From: Thozetella sp. PMI_491
Taxonomy: Eukaryota; Ascomycota; Sordariomycetes; Chaetosphaeriales; Chaetosphaeriaceae
Reading direction: 5' to 3'
Assembly: GCA_021432635.1 (NCBI GenBank)
Contig: MU270049.1
Coordinates: 436,347-500,346, forward strand
DNA: 64,000 nt
This document shows, piece after piece, positions 1 to 11,474 of this stretch; the first letter of the stretch is position 1, and each line of letters opens with the position of its first letter. A model generated the notes under the pieces. That model had not been told where the DNA came from, did no database searches, and was given only the letters and a program-made list of their open reading frames with translations. The translations under genes and the position numbers were made by a program.

Positions 1-1278
1 GTCGTCGTGCAGGCGTCAGAGTGGCTCTGTCGTCTTCTGCCGACGCAGCTTTATCTATGCCAGGGACTCTGGCGATAATGGCGAGCGAACTCGATCTCGT
101 GAGCGCAGAGGAAAGAATTGGGGATGAAACTGCCGGCAGCTCAAGGTGTGCGGCCCGTTAGTCGAGGCGAATCTCGATCTCGAGAGGGCGCTGCTTGGTC
201 TGGTTTGTCTACCGTGGCGGTTATTAGTAGTCGGGCTCGATTTTCTCTTGGACAGAGTGCCACTTGTCGGCTCCGTCCCTGCGTTCTTCTCGGAGATCGC
301 TTGTCAAGGACGAAATCGAGCGGGCGACTGGCGATCGTCTGAGGGCGCTGAATGCGGCAATGCGACGAGTGCACGTTCCTACTGGGCGGCTAGCTTCGTA
401 GAATTACGGTGGTTTTTTTTTTTCGTCTGGTGTCCGCCCCGATAGCTCCTGAAAATAAAGGGGATATCTTAATGGAGCCCCCCCGTTGAAGCAGTGATGC
501 GGCCACGGTACGTACAGTACGTGCAGGGATCCCCACGCCTACCCCTGCAGGCATAGGCCAAGCCGCCTGAATGTCGGCATATTTCCAGAACCTGCCCGGG
601 TTGCCCGCCCCCAAGCACCTTACATCGAATCGCACTATGGGTTTAGGCATGTGTAAATTTATGGAATACTCTTGCTCGCAGGGCAGAAAGCCCATAACGC
701 GCGTCTTCATTACATATATTCTTGGCATCGGTTCTTTCACTTGGCTACTCTTTACTACGACTGTGGACACTGACTGAGGTAGAGGTTTCGCAACCTCACA
801 CGTACATGCCGTCACGGCAGGGCTCAACTTGGCCAAAACAGCGAATGGCGTTCCTGAACCCCCCCGCCTCCTAATTGTAAACAGTTCCCAAGGCAGGAAT
901 GTGTCAACCATGCCATGCAACATCCTCATGGAACAACCAGGCGGTTGGAAGAGCAGCAATTGACAAGAGCGCTCCAAGGAGCCTCTGACGTAAGGCCAAG
1001 GTTGATGCCACCGCGGCCACCTAGCGAGGACAAGACAAGACGTCTCGCCTCACGGCGCCCGCGAGGGTTGATTTTTGCACACAGACTAGTTGACACGACA
1101 TGGAGGCGAGTGTCGTGGGAACTTAAGAGTGTGCAGGAAACCAGAGATGTAAACTAGATGGCGGGTGGGTTGGGGCAATGGGGGTATTAGAGCATGCAGG
1201 AGAACGTAGGCGCATGAACGTCTGTGGACTGTAGACTCGCAGTACTGTTTATATGGCATCTCAAGTGGCACCAATCTA
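1..1278. other. No supported gene (left edge)
   Basis: I see no gene here. A reverse-strand open frame of about 195 codons (390-977) has no recognisable domain, unconvincing composition and no splice support. A T-rich stretch lies near 411-423. The right part serves as the 3' flank of the RING-CH gene, which ends at 1279. Confidence 0.5.
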
Positions 1279-2315
1279 TTAGGTTCGGTTAGGTGCTGCA
1301 TCGTTGTCGTCGTCGTCATCATCCGGGTCCTCCCCGTGGATGTCGACGATTTGGTCGTTGAGCTTCTCGAGCGTCCGGGCGCAGATCAGGCTCACTATCT
1401 TCCACATTGCCTAAAGATCAAGTTAGCGCCGTACTGCTGCCAGGAAGCGTCAGTGTGTCTGCATACCACCAGGACGGTGAAAATTCCCACAATCACCAAA
1501 CCCCAATTGATGCTTTCGAGCCGGTCTCGGCCCCCGCGCCGGTTTCCTCGCACAGTCGCCCGCACATTGAACCACTGCCACGGAGTCATAGCGAAGAACG
1601 ACTTCAAAAATCCCAGAAGGCCGAGGCCTAAGAATCCCTTCAGGAAGTGATAGGACCACGTCGACGGTTCGGAGTCGTCGATTATTGGGTCGTCCTCGAA
1701 GTCGAGGACCATGTCCCCCAACTGGTCGGTTACGATACCTATGGGGTCTAGCCAGAAGTTGATGATAGGGTCCGCAACGAATCCCAGAAGGAATACCGAG
1801 ATGGCGAAGATGGAAAGGGTAGCGGCCACTCGAATGGTCTTGCTCTGCAGCCACCGGCCCCACGACAGGCGCTGGATCCGGTACTCGAAGCCACACGTCG
1901 GGCATTTCCAGTAATTCCGGTCGGACATGGGCGACGCCCTCCTCCATGCCTGGAGGCAGCCCTCATGAACATATTTCTGCGAACCTTTGCATTTGCAGGG
2001 GCTGATGAGGCGACCAAGCTCGGGATCCTCCGATAGGTACCTAACACGTTGCTTTGCGGCGAAGAGACCTGTTGCCGATTCCTCCACCTCAATCGTCGGC
2101 TCAACGACTTCCAGGCAGATGCGGCAGGTCCGTGATTTGTAGAAGCGCCTCCTCTCGTGAGGTTGGGGTGGCTCTTCGGTTCCGTGCGAGCCTCCGGTGT
2201 GCCTGCTGTACGTGCCGTCGTCCTCCAGGTTGGGCCGCGCCGAGGACGTGGTTGCAGTATCGTCCTCTGCGGTTGCTCCCCATGACCATTCCGGTTGCCC
2301 GTATGTGGATTCCAT
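1279..2315 (-). CDS. RING-CH (RINGv/MARCH-type) membrane E3 ubiquitin ligase
   Basis: Predicted ubiquitin ligase of internal membranes, 326 aa, two exons (2315-1467 and 1410-1279) with a 56-nt intron (GTATGC...CTTTAG). The C4HC3 RING-CH finger is visible: Cys64-x2-Cys67, then Cys107-x-Cys109, His117-x2-Cys120 and Cys138-x2-Cys141. Three hydrophobic segments follow (about 163-190, 224-243, and 271-294 spanning the splice junction). The start at MESTYGQ was chosen because sequence further upstream is low-complexity and unlike coding; an in-frame ATG at 2465 exists. Without splicing the frame would end in an unrelated tail; with it, the protein ends in an acidic Asp-rich tail closing at TAA 1279. 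Family members act in ER, Golgi or endosomal quality control; the substrate is unknown. The gene is divergent from the proteasome alpha2 gene. Confidence 0.85.
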
Positions 2316-2990
2316 CTCCTCTTGAGCTCGAGTGTGGAAGGTGGAAGTTGAGGGTGGCCGGGCGGGCCTCAAACGGACGGGATCGGGGAGAAACAGGGGC
2401 CCGAAGAAGGGAGAAACATGAAGAAATGCCAAGTGGTCGGATTGCGATGACAAAGAGAGCCTCACATTCAGCTCTGCCCAATGCAGCCCCGCGGCCTTTT
2501 CAACTCACATTCTAGTCGGGATGATTCCGGACAAAGCACTTACTTGACCAGCATACAACGAAGGAAGGAGCGACGAGAAGAAGCTGCCGGCTCGGTCAGT
2601 GGCCTAGACTTCTGAGGGCGGTTGCGATGGTGAATTTTGTTCAAGGTGGGACATGGGCAACTAGAAGCTCCAGACCTACCCGCCCACTGGAGCTCGCTCG
2701 GAAGCTGCTCCTGTGGCCCGTGCCCATCATTTGTTAGTCAGCGAAGGCAGCTGCCCTGCTCAGCCGTGAGGCAAGCTCGCCGCCCGGGCCACTGGACGTT
2801 CGGCAGCCTGGGGGAGAGCTAGACGCGCAATTTCACCGTGCCTGAAGCTCCAGGTCCCATCACCAACGAACATCGACGCCATCCCTTCCTCTCCAACCAA
2901 ATCCCCGACCGCCCCTCATACAACCACCAGACAGCACCTCGATCGACTTTTTCATCATTCCACAGGCACTAAGCTGTGCATAGCGGCATC
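2316..2990. promoter_or_regulatory. Divergent intergenic region, RING-CH gene / proteasome alpha2
   Basis: The only stretch that can hold the promoters of the two head-to-head genes. A pyrimidine/AC-rich segment at about 2880-2970 just before the alpha2 start looks like a 5' leader. I saw no convincing PACE-like proteasome element. Confidence 0.4.
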
Positions 2991-4099
2991 ATGGCGGACC
3001 GATACTCCTTCTCTCTGACAACCTTCTCCCCCAGGTAAGTCAGCCTTGCTTCGTCTCGTCCCTTAACCTAGCCTCGAGCTGACAAGGTTTACAGTGGAAA
3101 GCTGGTCCAGATCGGTTAGTGTTTCTAGAGACCCCGATGGTCGCAACAGTCCCCTGGGCGATTGAGAGGAATTTGAGAGTCAGGAACTGACAGCTACGAA
3201 CAGAGTATGCCCTGAACGCCGTCAACCAGGGTGTAACAGCGCTGGGCATCAAAGGTGAGCATCGCTCGTCCTACCGGAGCCCTCGCTCTAGTAACTAACG
3301 CATCCTTAGCTACCAATGGAATCGTCCTCGCGACGGAGAAGAAGTCGTCGTCCCCCCTCGTCGACCCCTCGTCCCTCTCCAAGATCAGCCTGATCACACC
3401 CAACATCGGAATGGTGTACGCTGGCATGGGTCCCGACTACAGAGTGCTGGTGGATAGGGCGCGGAAGGTATCCCACACTGCCTACAAGCGCATCTACAAC
3501 GAATATCCGCCTACCCGGATATTAGTGCAGGATGTGGCCCGTGTTGTGCAGGAAGCCACACAGTCTGGTGGTGTTCGGCCCTACGGTGTCAGCTTGCTGA
3601 TCGCCGGCTGGGACGAGGGCATCCTGCCCGAGGAGGAGGTAGCTGCCGCGGCGGCCGGCAAGATGACTGAGGATGGTGAGAAGAAGCTGTCGGGCAAGAC
3701 CGGCGGCATCCTGAAGGGTGGTCCCATGCTCTACCAGGTCGATCCGTCGGGTACCTACTTCCCCTGGAAGGCGACTGCCATTGGAAAGAGCGCGACGCAG
3801 GCCAAGACGTTCCTGGAGAAGCGATACACGGAGGGTCTGGAGCTCGAGGATGCCGTGCACATTGCGCTGCTGACGCTGAAGGAGACGATCGAGGGCGAGA
3901 TGAGCGGCGAGACGATCGAGATCGGTAAGATATCCATGGCGTGACACGGGATAGAATGTCGGGATGCTAACCAGCTACAGGAATCGTTGGTCCTCCGGCG
4001 GACCACCTGCTCGGTGTTGAGGGCGTCGAGGGCGCGACCGGTCCGCGCTTCCGGAAGCTTACCCCACAGGAAATCGAAGACTACCTTACCAACCTTTGA
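2991..4099 (+). CDS. PRE8: 20S proteasome subunit alpha type-2
   Basis: Structural alpha-ring subunit of the 20S proteasome core, 282 aa. Five exons: 2991-3034, 3095-3114, 3204-3254, 3310-3924, 3981-4099. All junctions are GT-AG and keep frame. The N-terminus [14 protein letters not shown] followed by GKLVQIEYA is the alpha-subunit signature with the [10 protein letters not shown] start typical of alpha2. The core motifs [21 protein letters not shown] and [11 protein letters not shown] are present. Exon 2 is only 20 nt. Yeast Pre8 has about 250 residues; the surplus here is an Ala/Lys/Glu-rich insertion of roughly 30 residues between GWDEG and [11 protein letters not shown] (bases about 3620-3720), which I believe is common in filamentous ascomycetes. 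It is tail-to-tail with the RCC1-repeat gene (100 nt apart). Confidence 0.95.
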
Positions 4100-4199
4100 T
4101 GATTGCGGCGTTTGTTGATGGACGGTCTGGACGGCATCTGTACAATACAAAAGGATAGAGAGGCTCTTTGGGAGCAAATCTTCTGTCTAGACGGACTAT

Positions 4200-5367
4200 T
4201 CATTTGGTCCCTACGATGATGAAGGAATTCTTGGGGCCAGCCATGACCCCCGTGATATGTTGCTTTTCGCCGAGCTCCAGTTTTATCTCAGTCCATGACG
4301 GTGCTGATTCTGCTGCTAGCCCCAGCTGGCCGTTCTTGTTGTCTCCCACTACGAACACTTGCCCATCTACTGTGAGGGCGATGAGGTGTGAATCCCCGAC
4401 GCCAACGTCGACGATGTCCCGCTCATCGATGAGCACAGGGCCCGGTCGCTCTGAGACGCCCTCAACGATGGCTCTCCTTCCAGGGTGCCCGCCCCAGGCG
4501 TACATGTCATTACCGGTTGTGATAGCGGTAAGGAGATATCCACAAGCAGCCAGTTTTGCTACCGGGCCAGTCGGCAGGTCGCGTAGATCTGTGACCTCGC
4601 GAGGCTTCGTCGCCGGGGCTGCATCGGTGACCTCCCGGCCGAGGCAAGCCCCGTAGCGTTCGTCTCCCCATGTCCACACTCTGCCGGTAGCGGACAGCGC
4701 CGCAAACCCCGCGTCGTAGGCCACAAGTGAGACCAGTCTAGGAAAGCCCGAGTAGATAGCCTGCTTTCTTCCCAGCACCAGATCGCCCATCGAGGAATAC
4801 TGATGGATGTTGCCAGTCCCGTCATAAACTAAGCAAAGGGAGTGTGACGTACGTAAGTCTTCGGACTTGGGAGGGATATGTCGCCGCCGGCCTGTCTACG
4901 TACCTGCGACCACGCCGTTCGCCGCCTGCACGAGGTCCAGGTATGCATTGTGGTTCGCGGTGTGCAGCGCCGCATCCTCCTTCGGAACCAAGCCGGCCGA
5001 TCGAAGTCCAGCGGCAGTGTTTACTTTTAAAGGGGTCCGTCAGTCACCTAACTAACTACCCAGCTACCCCCTTCGGAGTAGCCAGTCCGAAAGCCGAAAA
5101 GAAACACCGAATACGAAGGTGGCTCGTCATAGTTCCGATGAGGCTACGAATCTGCTTCGTAGGGCTGAATTCCGACGAACAGGTGGCACTAGGTGGTGAC
5201 TCACCGAGCGTGTAGGAGAAGTAAGGCCGGAGGCCGTCAATGGCGTCGTCCTGCAACACGCAAGTAAACCCCGAGAGGTCCTCAGGGTCGGTGGTATTGG
5301 TGGTATTGGCCCCGTCGAAGCGCAGTTGGTTCCAGGCGTTAAACCCGGTTGCGTATAGCTCCATCAT
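4200..5367 (-). CDS. RCC1-repeat (ATS1-like beta-propeller) protein
   Basis: 303 aa in three exons (5367-5205, 5023-4904, 4828-4200) with in-frame GT-AG introns of 181 and 75 nt. It begins MMELYATGFNAWNQL, a typical first RCC1 blade. Repeat signatures recur through the protein: FAALSATGRVWTWGDERYG, DMYAWGG, and GDSHLIALTVDGQVFVVGDN followed by NGQLG. Only about four to five blades can be counted, so it is smaller than the seven-bladed RCC1 GEF and fits the Ats1-like / RCC1-domain group whose biochemical role is mostly unknown (yeast Ats1 is tied to tubulin genetics and tRNA wobble modification). I infer a scaffold function and not a Ran-GEF. The second ATG of the MM pair is an alternative start. 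Confidence 0.82.
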
Positions 5368-6245
5368 TGCTAGGTGCCGGGAGCGCTGCGGAAGAGCGGC
5401 CAAGCGAGGAGATGTGTGGGAGAGGGCCAGGTGAGATGACGAAGCCCGAAAGGCCACTTTTGCGCTGCAGACCGGCCGCCGTTGAGTCGATTGCTGTTGG
5501 GCTCCGTGGCTGGTGAGCCAATCAGCCGACCGAACTGAGAGGGCTCAACGGCGATATACAATTATTCTTGGGTGGGGGAGGCGCACAAGGCCTAAAATCT
5601 GTAGACTAGAGCGTAGTAGTCTAGGCAAACTAAGGCAGGATCTCTATGTGAGCCGGCTTATGGCCAGCTAATCCGTGATACGTAACCCCCAAGCCCTATC
5701 GTGTTTTTTATGACTACAACGCTCGAGGTAGGTTTTGCACAACTGTGCAAAACTCATGGCGGCTGCAGAGGTAAGCCGCTGTACCTGGTAGCCTTACTCT
5801 GACCGGAGACCCCCGGAGGCCGACCTGCTACGAATCACTCGGTTAGAGGGGGGCGGCCTTCTGCATAGAGGTCATAGAGCCTGAGCCGCAGCTCTCAAGT
5901 TGAGCATGTCTCCGCTCATCGTTTTTTTCCATGGCAGCACCGCCTGGGTCTCTCCTTCCTTTCCTTGTTACTCGTAGATTGACAATTCGACTCTGTTTGC
6001 TACGGCCGTCTTTTTCGCAAATTTTTACTCGTCCATTCAACCCGTTCTTACATGCTCGCCGCAATTTTTTTGTTGCAAGGGGCGAGGTGAGGTTCGGCGC
6101 ACGCAAACGCCGCGTAAGACTAAGGACTCCCCAAAACGGGATACTCTCGAAGCCGCGCAGTCACCCAGGACCGGTGCCCCCTCCTAGTGCGAATCACAGC
6201 CGGAATACCTAGGGAGCAAGTGTTCCTTGGTCGCCAAAGATCACA
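5368..6245. other. Intergenic, RCC1-like gene / Dicer-like 2
   Basis: No gene seen. It holds the divergent promoters of the RCC1-repeat gene and dcl-2. The stretch 5931-6090 is T/C-rich and may belong to the dcl-2 leader. Confidence 0.4.
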
Positions 6246-9200
6246 ATGTCGATGACGAAAGTCCCTGTCCCTTACGAGGATGACTCTAGCTCCGATTCAG
6301 GGGATGATCCCCTCGAGGGGCTTGATGAAGGCGAACCCCCCCTGCCTCCCATACAAGATGAAGCGGACAGCGCCGACCGGCCTAGTTTCGACCCCCAGAT
6401 AGAACAGTTCTCAATAAACAGTACCTCCTCAGAAACCGTCCCGGCAGAGCCGCAGACTATGTCGCCAAGAGCGTACCAGGTCGAGATGCTCGAGGCGAGC
6501 CTCAAGCAGAACATAATAGTTGCCGTATGCTATTTTCTCTACCCCTAGCCTCGACGAGCTCCATAGACTGACACCGGCTTAGATGGACACAGGCAGCGGC
6601 AAAACACAAGTGTGAGTATGATGGTAGCTTGCCGGGATAGCCCATGAGTCTCACACCGGGACAGTGCTATCCTTCGAATGCGAGAGGAGGTCGAGCGCAG
6701 CGAGAAGGTATGGCTGTACAAATCATGTTCAGCACCATCAAGACATTTCTGACCGACCTAGCTGGTTTGGTTCCTAGCACCGACGGTATCCCTCGCTACC
6801 CAACAATTTCAGGTCATCGCGGCATCGATCGCGGATGTTCAGACAAGATTGCTCTTGGGTTCCGATAATGTCGACAAGTGGGCTGGTCCTTTCGTATGGA
6901 AAAAGGTTCTCACCAATGTCCGCATCGTAGTCTCGACATTCCAGATCTTGTTCGATGCTCTGAATCACTCCATGATACCCATTGGTTCCCTTGGGCTCAT
7001 TGTAATCGATGAAGGTAACCCACAATGTAGCTTCCACCTCTGCGTATATTGGTAACCAACAGAATAGCTCACAACTGCGCGAAGAAGCATCCAGGCGCGC
7101 GGCTTATGAAGGAGATATACTGGCCGGCAAAAGATGCAGAGGCCACAGTCCCTCATATACTAGGGCTAACAGCGAGCCCCCTAATGCGCTCCAACCTCAA
7201 AGACATCGAAGTGTTGGAGAAGACTCTCGATGCTGTGTGTCGGAGCCCGCACAGGCACCGGGAAGAACTCATTGCACATTCGAACCGTCCCGAACTGCAT
7301 ACAGTGCCTTATGGTCCCATTCATCCTGTACCCACTCCCAATGACTTTAGTCCCAGCATGGCAAGTCTTGCAAAGGCCTATAGCGAGCTAGACATGGCCA
7401 AGGATCCTGGCGTTATCAGGCTGACGGCTGACAAAAGCAGCCGCGGCAGAGACTTGCTCCGGAAGGCTATTCTGCAGAAGGATACGTATATCCAGAAGCA
7501 GATGAAGATCTTCTCAGCGCGATCTCGCGAGGCATACCAAAACATCGGATCCTGGGCAGCCGATTACTACATCCACCGTGTTATATCAGAGTTCAAGTTG
7601 AGCATAGACGCTACAAGCAACGACTCGGAAGAGAGTTGGGCTGATGAGGAAGTAAAATACCTCGGAGATATATTCGAGAGAATAGAGTGCGCTCCGGCTA
7701 CATTAGATGTACTAGACCCTCTTGTAAGTGCTACAAGCTCTCTCCTCTCTTTTCTTCCGCTAACCAGGTAAGGCGTTCAACCTATCGAGGAAGGTACGCG
7801 AGCTTCTCAATGTCCTCCAGTCCTATCAGGGAGACCCAGTGGGTATTGTATTCGTCAAAGAGCGCTACTCCGTTGCTATTCTGGCTTATCTCATCTCTGT
7901 CCACCCGTTGACGAAAGGGAGGTATCGAGTCGCGGCCATGGTGGGCACGTCCAACATGCCCGGCCGGAAAGCCGACTTCCTCGATTTGGGCCGCCGGGAC
8001 GATCTCTACTCGCTTGAGCGCTTTCGTAATGGCAGCAAAAACCTTCTGATTGCCACCAGCGTTTTGGAGGAGGGTATTGATGTACCAGCATGCAATCTTG
8101 TTGTCTGCTTTGATCAGCCCGCTAGCCTCAAGTCGTTCATCCAACGCCGTGGGCGGGCACGAATGCAGTCGTCGAAGCTGTTTCTCTTGGTCGATGACAA
8201 CTCGGCTGATGCGGCTGCAGAGCTGCAGAAGCTTGAACAGGAGATGAAGCAGAAGTACGAGGACGACATGCGTGAGCTTGAGGAGCTAGAAAATATCGAG
8301 GACGCAGATGCAGCGGACTATGAAGTCCTCGTGGTCGAAAGCACCGGGGCACGGATGACGATCGATGATTCTAAGCAGAACCTGGATCGCTTTTGTTCGA
8401 CTCTCACATCGAGGAAGTTCGTGAACCCTTCGCCTTACTACATCACCCAAAACGCAGATGATGAGTCCTCCCCCATTACCAAGTCGTCCATGATCCGCGC
8501 CACTGTATTTTTGCCCATTTCTCTCGACATACAGTTCCGCAAGTTCGAAAGTGTACGGGCGTGGCAGTCTGAAAAAAACGCCTGTCGGGATGCTGCGTTC
8601 CAAGCATACAAGAAACTGTACGAAGCCGGTCTGGTTAATCAGCATCTTATCCCGATGAGAGAAGAGTACATGAGAGAGGGCATGAAACGTGTGAGCATGG
8701 CAATGGTGCGAGAGCAGATGAACCCCTGGCTCTCCGTGGCCCAGGAGTGGAACGAACCCAAGCGGCTGTGCCGGCGAACGCTGAGCTTCACAAATAATGA
8801 TGGTACCACGAGTGAAGACTTCAGCATTGTACTTCCAGTCGATATCCCATTTATGAACGATATGACTCTGTACTGGGATCTGGAGTCATCCTGGACCATC
8901 GCAATGGACCCTGATGTCCAATTTTCTCCTTCTCGCGCGGGAATTCTCAAGAAAACTCCAGACCACACACCGGCTCTGTTCGCCCTGGCATACGGTTATC
9001 GCGTACCCAGCGACCTAGAAAGGGAGAAATTCCTTAGGAACAGAAGTGTCCTGCGCTTCGTATCGTCTAGCACCAACTTAACTTTGGAGAGCATCGAACC
9101 TCGTCCCTTCGATATGGCTTCGTTCACCAAGCAAGTGCCGCCATATCTTCTACGCCAAATCGCCAACAAAAACCACCCCTACATCTTCCAGGAGTTTCTT

Positions 9201-10996
9201 CATTCTAAACCCTCACCGGATCTGGTCAAACATTCCTACCGAGGGTTCGAAGAGGGACCAGACGATATCCCGTATATCGTGGTCAAGAACTGGCCTAAAA
9301 AAGCCGGCTTCTTCCACCCAATAAATCCAGCTCATGTCCCTGCCACCACCAAGCCGTACCCCCGAGTTCTCCCGGCTGAGGATCTAATGGTGGATAGTAT
9401 CCCTCCAGTATTTTGCTACTTTGCCACCATGATTCCCTCTATCACTTACGCACTCGGAGTTCATCTTGTTGCCACAGATCTCATCAACAATTGTCTGTCC
9501 AGCATTGGCTTGGAGGACTTGTCGCTAGTTCTTACTGCCATCACTGCATCCAAGGCTAGATGGGTGACGAACTACGAGAAGCTGGAGTTCCTGGGCGATG
9601 CTCTCCTAAAGTTTTGTACTACAGTGCACGTTTCTGCAAGATGTGAGCCAATACCCTGGCATTCCTTAGTCTCGTTCGAATGCAATGATCTGATTTCATA
9701 GCAGTCCCCAGAAAGCCTGAGGGTATGCTCTCCCAGCATAAAGATGGCATAATATCTAATGCTAGGCTCTACCAAGCTTGCGTGGAGTCCGGTCTCGACC
9801 AATACATACTTACCAACCCGTTAACCCTTCATAAATGGCGTCCCATCTACGTAGAGGATCTAGTCGACTCTCTCGACGCCCCACCTGATGATCGCAGAAC
9901 ACGCAGTATGTCGACGAAAACTCTGGCCGACGTCATCGAGGCACTTATTGGGGCGGCTTTTGTGAGTACCTTCGAGGACCACCCCGGAGGCGATGTCTCT
10001 CGGGCGGTGGAATGCATGAAGCTCTTCCTCCCGAGAGAACCTTGGAAGCATCCGGACCAGGATCGAATGACGCTGTACAACCTGTCCCCGGCCGACGAGG
10101 CCCTCACAGAACCTATGAAATCATTAGAGGTTTTACTAGGGTACGAGTTCCAAAAGAAGGCCCTGCTCATCGAAGCCATGACACACGCATCGTACAACCG
10201 CCCCGACGTGCGCGCATGCCTTGAGCGGCTTGAATTCCTTGGCGATGCCATTCTCGACTATATCGTTGTGCGCAAGTTATTCCTTGCCAAAGATTCCTCT
10301 GGTCAGCCACTCGCTCACTCGGACATGCACTTGCTCCGCACCGCCCTCGTCAACGGCGACTTCATCGGCTTTCTGGTGCTCGAGTGGAGGATGAAGCAGT
10401 CGCGTGTCGACATTGTCCTACCACAGAATATTAGCAGCAATACCAAGACGGTTGATGGGCAGCTTTACGAGAGTGAGGAGGAAATGGCCCTGTGGCGATT
10501 TCTGCGGCACAGTTCTCAGGAGATGGGCCTGCTCATGGACGAGACGGCCGCGAGGCACCTGGAACAGCGCTCTGAGCTTCAAGCGGCCATCCAAAGAGGC
10601 CAAAATTATCCCTGGGCTATGCTTGCGCGCCTTAGAATACCAAAATTCTTCTCCGACATCTTCGAGAGCGTGCTCGGTGCTGTGTGGGTCGACTCGGGGT
10701 CCCTAGACGTGTGCGAGGAGGTGCTGCGACGCGCGGGAATTATGTGGTACCTGGAGCGTATGCTTCGGGATGGCGTCCACGTGTTGCATCCTAAGGAAGA
10801 GCTTGGACATGCAGCTGGGCAGGAAAAGGTGGCATATGAGGACGAGTCGCGGGTCGCCGAGGATGGTAGCCGCGAGTTTCTTTGCCGGATCAGAGTGGGT
10901 GAGAGGGGAATCGTGGCGGCGGTCGACGGAGGTGTCACTAAAGAGGAGGCTAGAACTAGAGCTGCGATGAAGGCATTGAAGGTTTTGAGGGGATGA
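6246..10996 (+). CDS. dcl-2: Dicer-like protein 2 (RNase III, RNA silencing)
   Basis: Cleaves double-stranded RNA into siRNAs in fungal RNA interference; DCL-2 is the main antiviral and transgene-quelling Dicer in ascomycetes. 1474 aa in seven exons: 6246-6524, 6583-6611, 6665-6707, 6762-7014, 7068-7723, 7773-9642, 9702-10996; every junction keeps frame. Domain order: helicase motif I MDTGSGKTQ (about 94-102), motif II VIDEAHNC (about 199-206), motif VI QRRGRAR (544-550), Dicer dimerisation fold (about 620-717), RNase IIIa with LEFLGDALL (about 1028) and KTLADVIEALIGAAF (1116-1130), RNase IIIb with LEFLGDAIL (about 1219) and FFSDIFESVLGAVW (about 1359-1372). Both RNase III catalytic Glu/Asp sets look intact. 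No clear PAZ domain is seen. The last 45 residues resemble a weak dsRNA-binding fold. Motif I wording and length favour DCL-2 over DCL-1. Confidence 0.94.
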
Positions 10997-11474
10997 AGAA
11001 TATATTTCGCGTCTTAGATCACGGCACGGTAAGGGTTGTTGGGCCAGGCGTAATACGTAAAGGAGAGGGCTGTGCATGGATGTAAATAAACTAAGCGGCT
11101 AGATCATAGGGTAGTCTCCCCCCATCTTCACGTAGTGATTCCAGGGAGACGAACACAATTTCTAGTACTGGTATTGAGTAAAAAGAGCAGCGACTTTTTA
11201 CGAGGGGGTCAAACTGAAGCCCCAAGGACGCTGCCAACGTGCTCTCTGGAGCTCGCCCGGGATCACTCCCATATCTGGAGTTAAGCCTCGCCAAAATTGA
11301 GCGTTCACCCCGGCCCTGTTTCCCTCTAGAACTCATCAGAGCCCCTTCTCCTTTTGAATTGCCTTTATGCACGGCCTCTCCTGTCTACCCACTCCTCCAG
11401 CGACATCGCTGGCTACCATCTCGCTACTCTGATGCCGTAGGGTCCTCCTTTGGGCTTTCTTTGTAGGCCAAACA
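10997..11474. other. Intergenic between convergent dcl-2 and DUF7918-like copy A
   Basis: No gene seen. Holds the 3' flanks of both genes. Confidence 0.4.

Noticed and set aside
390-977. 195-codon reverse-strand open frame
   Set aside because: No domain, odd composition, no splice context; chance frame in GC-rich DNA.
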